Under the pieces are notes generated by a model, which was not told the DNA's origin, did not search any database, and was given only the letters and a program-made list of their open reading frames with translations. Both the position numbers and the translations under genes were made by a program. 64,000 bases of DNA from Serratia symbiotica (GTDB taxonomy: Bacteria > Pseudomonadota > Gammaproteobacteria > Enterobacterales > Enterobacteriaceae), in contig LR025083.1 of NCBI GenBank assembly GCA_900380265.1, positions 2,170,001-2,234,000 on the forward strand, in the 5' to 3' direction. Numbering within the stretch: position 1 is the stretch's first letter; each line of letters begins with the position of its first letter. Shown piece by piece: positions 61,625 to 64,000 of the stretch.

Positions 61625-62602
61625 ATGAGTGAAACGGAAAGATGGCAACCAAGTGCACCGATCAGTAATTTATTAAAACGCGCCAAAATACTGGCTGAAA
61701 TTCGCCGGTTTTTCGAGGATCGTGGGGTGCTAGAAGTGGAAACCCCCGCCATGAGCCAAGCTACGGTGACTGATATTCACCTATTCCCTTTCCAGACACA
61801 GTTTATCGGCCCGGGATCGGCGGACACGCTTACCCTTTATATGATAACCAGCCCAGAATACCATATGAAGCGCTTGCTAGCTGCGGGTAGTGGTGCTATC
61901 TATCAGTTAAGCCGGAGTTTCCGTAATCAAGAGGTAGGCCGCTATCACAATCCGGAATTCACCATACTGGAATGGTACCAACCTCACTACGACATGTGGG
62001 GGATAATGAATGAAGTTGACGATCTACTTCAACGACTTTTAGATTGCACTAGCGCGGATTGCCAGTCTTATCAACAATTATTCCTGCGGCACTTGGATAT
62101 CGATCCGCTTGTGGCAGAGAAAGCAAACTTGCGCGCAGTAGCAGCCACGCTTGATCTGGATAATATTTCCTCTCTTGAGGAAGATCGTGACACTTTACTA
62201 CAACTACTGTTCACCATTGGTGTAGAACCGCACATTGGCCGTAACAAACCAGCTTTTGTATACCACTTTCCGGCAAACCAGTCGGGATTAGCAGAGATCA
62301 GCTCCGAAGACAACCGGGTGGCAGAACGTTTTGAGGTATACTTCAAGGGCATAGAACTAGCGAATGGATTCCAGGAGCTCACTGATCACTTTGAACATCG
62401 GCAACGATTTCACCAAGATAACCGTAAACGCGGCTGCCTAGGCCGGCCCCAGTACCCAATTGACAATAATTTTATGGATGCCCTGCAATACGGTATACCA
62501 CCATGCTCCGGTGTGGCGTTAGGCGTCGACAGGTTGGTGATGCTGGCGCTAGGCGCAGAGAGCATTAGTGATGTCCTCGCCTTCCCAGTAGCACGCGCCT
62601 AA
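61625..62602 (+). CDS. epmA: EpmA, EF-P beta-lysine ligase (PoxA/GenX)
   Basis: EpmA is a class II lysyl-tRNA-synthetase-like enzyme that attaches (R)-beta-lysine to Lys34 of EF-P. It has only the catalytic domain: [18 protein letters not shown] (motif 1), [23 protein letters not shown] (shown here joined; motif 2 region) and [13 protein letters not shown] (motif 3). The 325 residues equal E. coli. GGAG lies at 61613-61616. It has outlived its former neighbours and lies next to mscM, convergent. Confidence 0.97.
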   Translation: MSETERWQPSAPISNLLKRAKILAEIRRFFEDRGVLEVETPAMSQATVTDIHLFPFQTQFIGPGSADTLTLYMITSPEYHMKRLLAAGSGAIYQLSRSFRNQEVGRYHNPEFTILEWYQPHYDMWGIMNEVDDLLQRLLDCTSADCQSYQQLFLRHLDIDPLVAEKANLRAVAATLDLDNISSLEEDRDTLLQLLFTIGVEPHIGRNKPAFVYHFPANQSGLAEISSEDNRVAERFEVYFKGIELANGFQELTDHFEHRQRFHQDNRKRGCLGRPQYPIDNNFMDALQYGIPPCSGVALGVDRLVMLALGAESISDVLAFPVARA

Positions 62603-62778
62603 AAAAGCTTTGTCAAATAACAAATAGTCCGCATTTTATAAGCGACAACCGGAAGTTAAGGATAATTTACAAGACCGGGTAATTGCAGTTGTGTTAAATA
62701 GTCACTCTAGTGAAAATCCGACGCAATCCAGCCACCTGACACCTGATGTTACTGAACCATCTTTTAGCTGTATATGAG

Positions 62779-64000
62779 TTACAGGTTACCTGAGTCGCGC
62801 ATTCCTTTATGTTGAGGTCTGCAAGACGGCATGTGATCACTATGAGTTAACTCCGATAGTGGCTCGCTTCGTACCTGGAATGGCGGGTATGGTAGGGTAA
62901 TTCCGTGCTGACGATACCCGGAAAGGATTAATTGGTGAATTTGATGGCGTAAAGGCATCCGATGGCCCATCTCAGCGGCATAGATACGCAATTCGAAGAT
63001 CTGAATTCCTTTTTGCAGATCGACTAGATACACTTCCGGTGCTGGATTCTCTAACACCAGCGAACAACGTGCAGCAGCGTTGCTAAGGATCTTGGTCAGC
63101 TCTTCGGTATTGGCATTGCCTGGGCCTGGCACGGTCAACACAACGCGAGTTAAAGTGTCCGATAGCGACCAGTTGATAAATTGCTCGGTGATAAATGCTT
63201 TATTTGGGACAATAATCTCTTTGCGATCCCAGTCCGAAATAGTCGTAGCACGGGTATTGATCTTGGTAACACTCCCAGTTAAATCACGGATCGTTACCGT
63301 ATCACCAATACGGATCGGTTTCTCAACTAAAATAATCAGACCAGAGATAAAGTTCGAGAAGATTTCCTGCATACCGAAGCCTAACCCTAGACTAAGCGCA
63401 GTAACCACCCATTGAAGCTTCGACCATTCGATGCCAATCCAGGAGAAGCTTAGTACGGCGCCAAACAGCAGAAGAAGATATTTGGTAATCGTGGTAATAG
63501 CGTATCCGGTACCTGGCGTCAGATCAAGATGTTGCAGGACAGCCAATTCCAATAGTGCCGGTAGATTACGCACTAACTGCATGGTGATAATCAACACGAA
63601 AATGGCGATTAACACGGCACCCAAGGTGATTGGGTGAACAGCTTCAACACCATTAACCATTGATATAACATCCCACAGTGAGATATTTCCTAGAAAAGCA
63701 AAAGCGGAGTGAATCTCGGACCACAAAACAAGTACTGATACAAGCGCGATCATCGTTAGGATTGAGCGTACCAACTGCAACGATTGAGCACTTATGGCGT
63801 CCAGGTTAAGCTCTGAATCATCCATATCCATCACCCCTTCAATACCACTCGGTGTATGCGGTGTTTCTTCTTCACCACGGGTTCGCTGCGCCAGCATGTC
63901 GGCACGCCGCTGTTTAGCACGCTCAAAAGCGATACGGCGCCGCTGGATCAACATCCACCGGCGGATAATTTGATAAACTACCAGTAGAAAAAACCAGATC
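62779..64000 (-). CDS. mscM: MscM, mechanosensitive channel of miniconductance, C-terminal part
   Basis: The frame is open to the window edge (no stop between 63954 and 64000; residues WFFLLVVYQIIRRW precede Met at 63954), so the start lies outside. About 407 codons are visible of a protein that has roughly 1100 residues in E. coli (YjeP). Several hydrophobic segments are followed by the MscS-family pore helix region LSLGLGFGMQEIFSNFISG and the beta domain with VEKPIRIGDTVTI and NKAFITEQFINWS. MscM releases solutes during osmotic downshock. In E. coli it follows epmA with only small genes between; here they are lost. Confidence 0.95.
   Translation of the reverse strand, partial: IWFFLLVVYQIIRRWMLIQRRRIAFERAKQRRADMLAQRTRGEEETPHTPSGIEGVMDMDDSELNLDAISAQSLQLVRSILTMIALVSVLVLWSEIHSAFAFLGNISLWDVISMVNGVEAVHPITLGAVLIAIFVLIITMQLVRNLPALLELAVLQHLDLTPGTGYAITTITKYLLLLFGAVLSFSWIGIEWSKLQWVVTALSLGLGFGMQEIFSNFISGLIILVEKPIRIGDTVTIRDLTGSVTKINTRATTISDWDRKEIIVPNKAFITEQFINWSLSDTLTRVVLTVPGPGNANTEELTKILSNAAARCSLVLENPAPEVYLVDLQKGIQIFELRIYAAEMGHRMPLRHQIHQLILSGYRQHGITLPYPPFQVRSEPLSELTHSDHMPSCRPQHKGMRDSGNL

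Overview
The window looks like part of the chromosome of an Enterobacterales insect endosymbiont in an intermediate stage of genome reduction, for example of the Serratia or Sodalis type; the species cannot be settled from the sequence alone. Intact genes are close in length and motifs to their Escherichia coli counterparts and keep enterobacterial order, but cover only about 15.4 kb of 64 kb. I saw no insertion sequences, CRISPR arrays or prophage genes.

Layout. (1) 1-5.8 kb, minus strand: ispF (start only), ispD, ftsB, then the operon cysG-cysD-cysN-cysC. (2) 5.8-10.05 kb: decayed DNA. (3) 10.05-14.5 kb, minus strand: cysJ-cysI-cysH. (4) 14.5-52.5 kb: 38 kb without an intact protein gene, holding one intact tRNA-Phe and gene fossils. 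(5) 52.56-54.77 kb: groES-groEL with a sigma-32 promoter and a terminator. (6) 55.3-57 kb: epmB and efp, divergent. (7) 57-61.6 kb: decayed DNA containing the frdABCD fossil. (8) 61.6-64 kb: epmA and the 3' part of mscM.

Function. The intact genes form three modules. The first is sulfate activation and reduction to sulfide (CysDNC, CysH, CysIJ) with CysG making the siroheme for CysI, plausibly supporting cysteine supply. The second is EF-P with both enzymes that beta-lysylate it (EpmA, EpmB). The third is housekeeping: GroESL, FtsB, IspD, MscM.

The gene deserts are not blank. Translating them by hand against the expected enterobacterial neighbours recovers fossils in ancestral order and orientation: queD (exactly 360 nt), a tRNA-fMet remnant next to amiC, dsbD-(cutA)-aspA-fxsA between tRNA-Phe and groES, and frdABCD between efp and epmA. 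Many stops and small indels are present, yet overall lengths are nearly ancestral.

The most unusual signal is a high density of perfect inverted repeats in the decayed DNA (stems up to 18 bp, all of different sequence). Several lie inside the fossils, where codons of known ancestry now form perfect hairpins. They therefore arose during decay, which suggests a template-switching (quasipalindrome-correcting) mutation process acting on unconstrained DNA.
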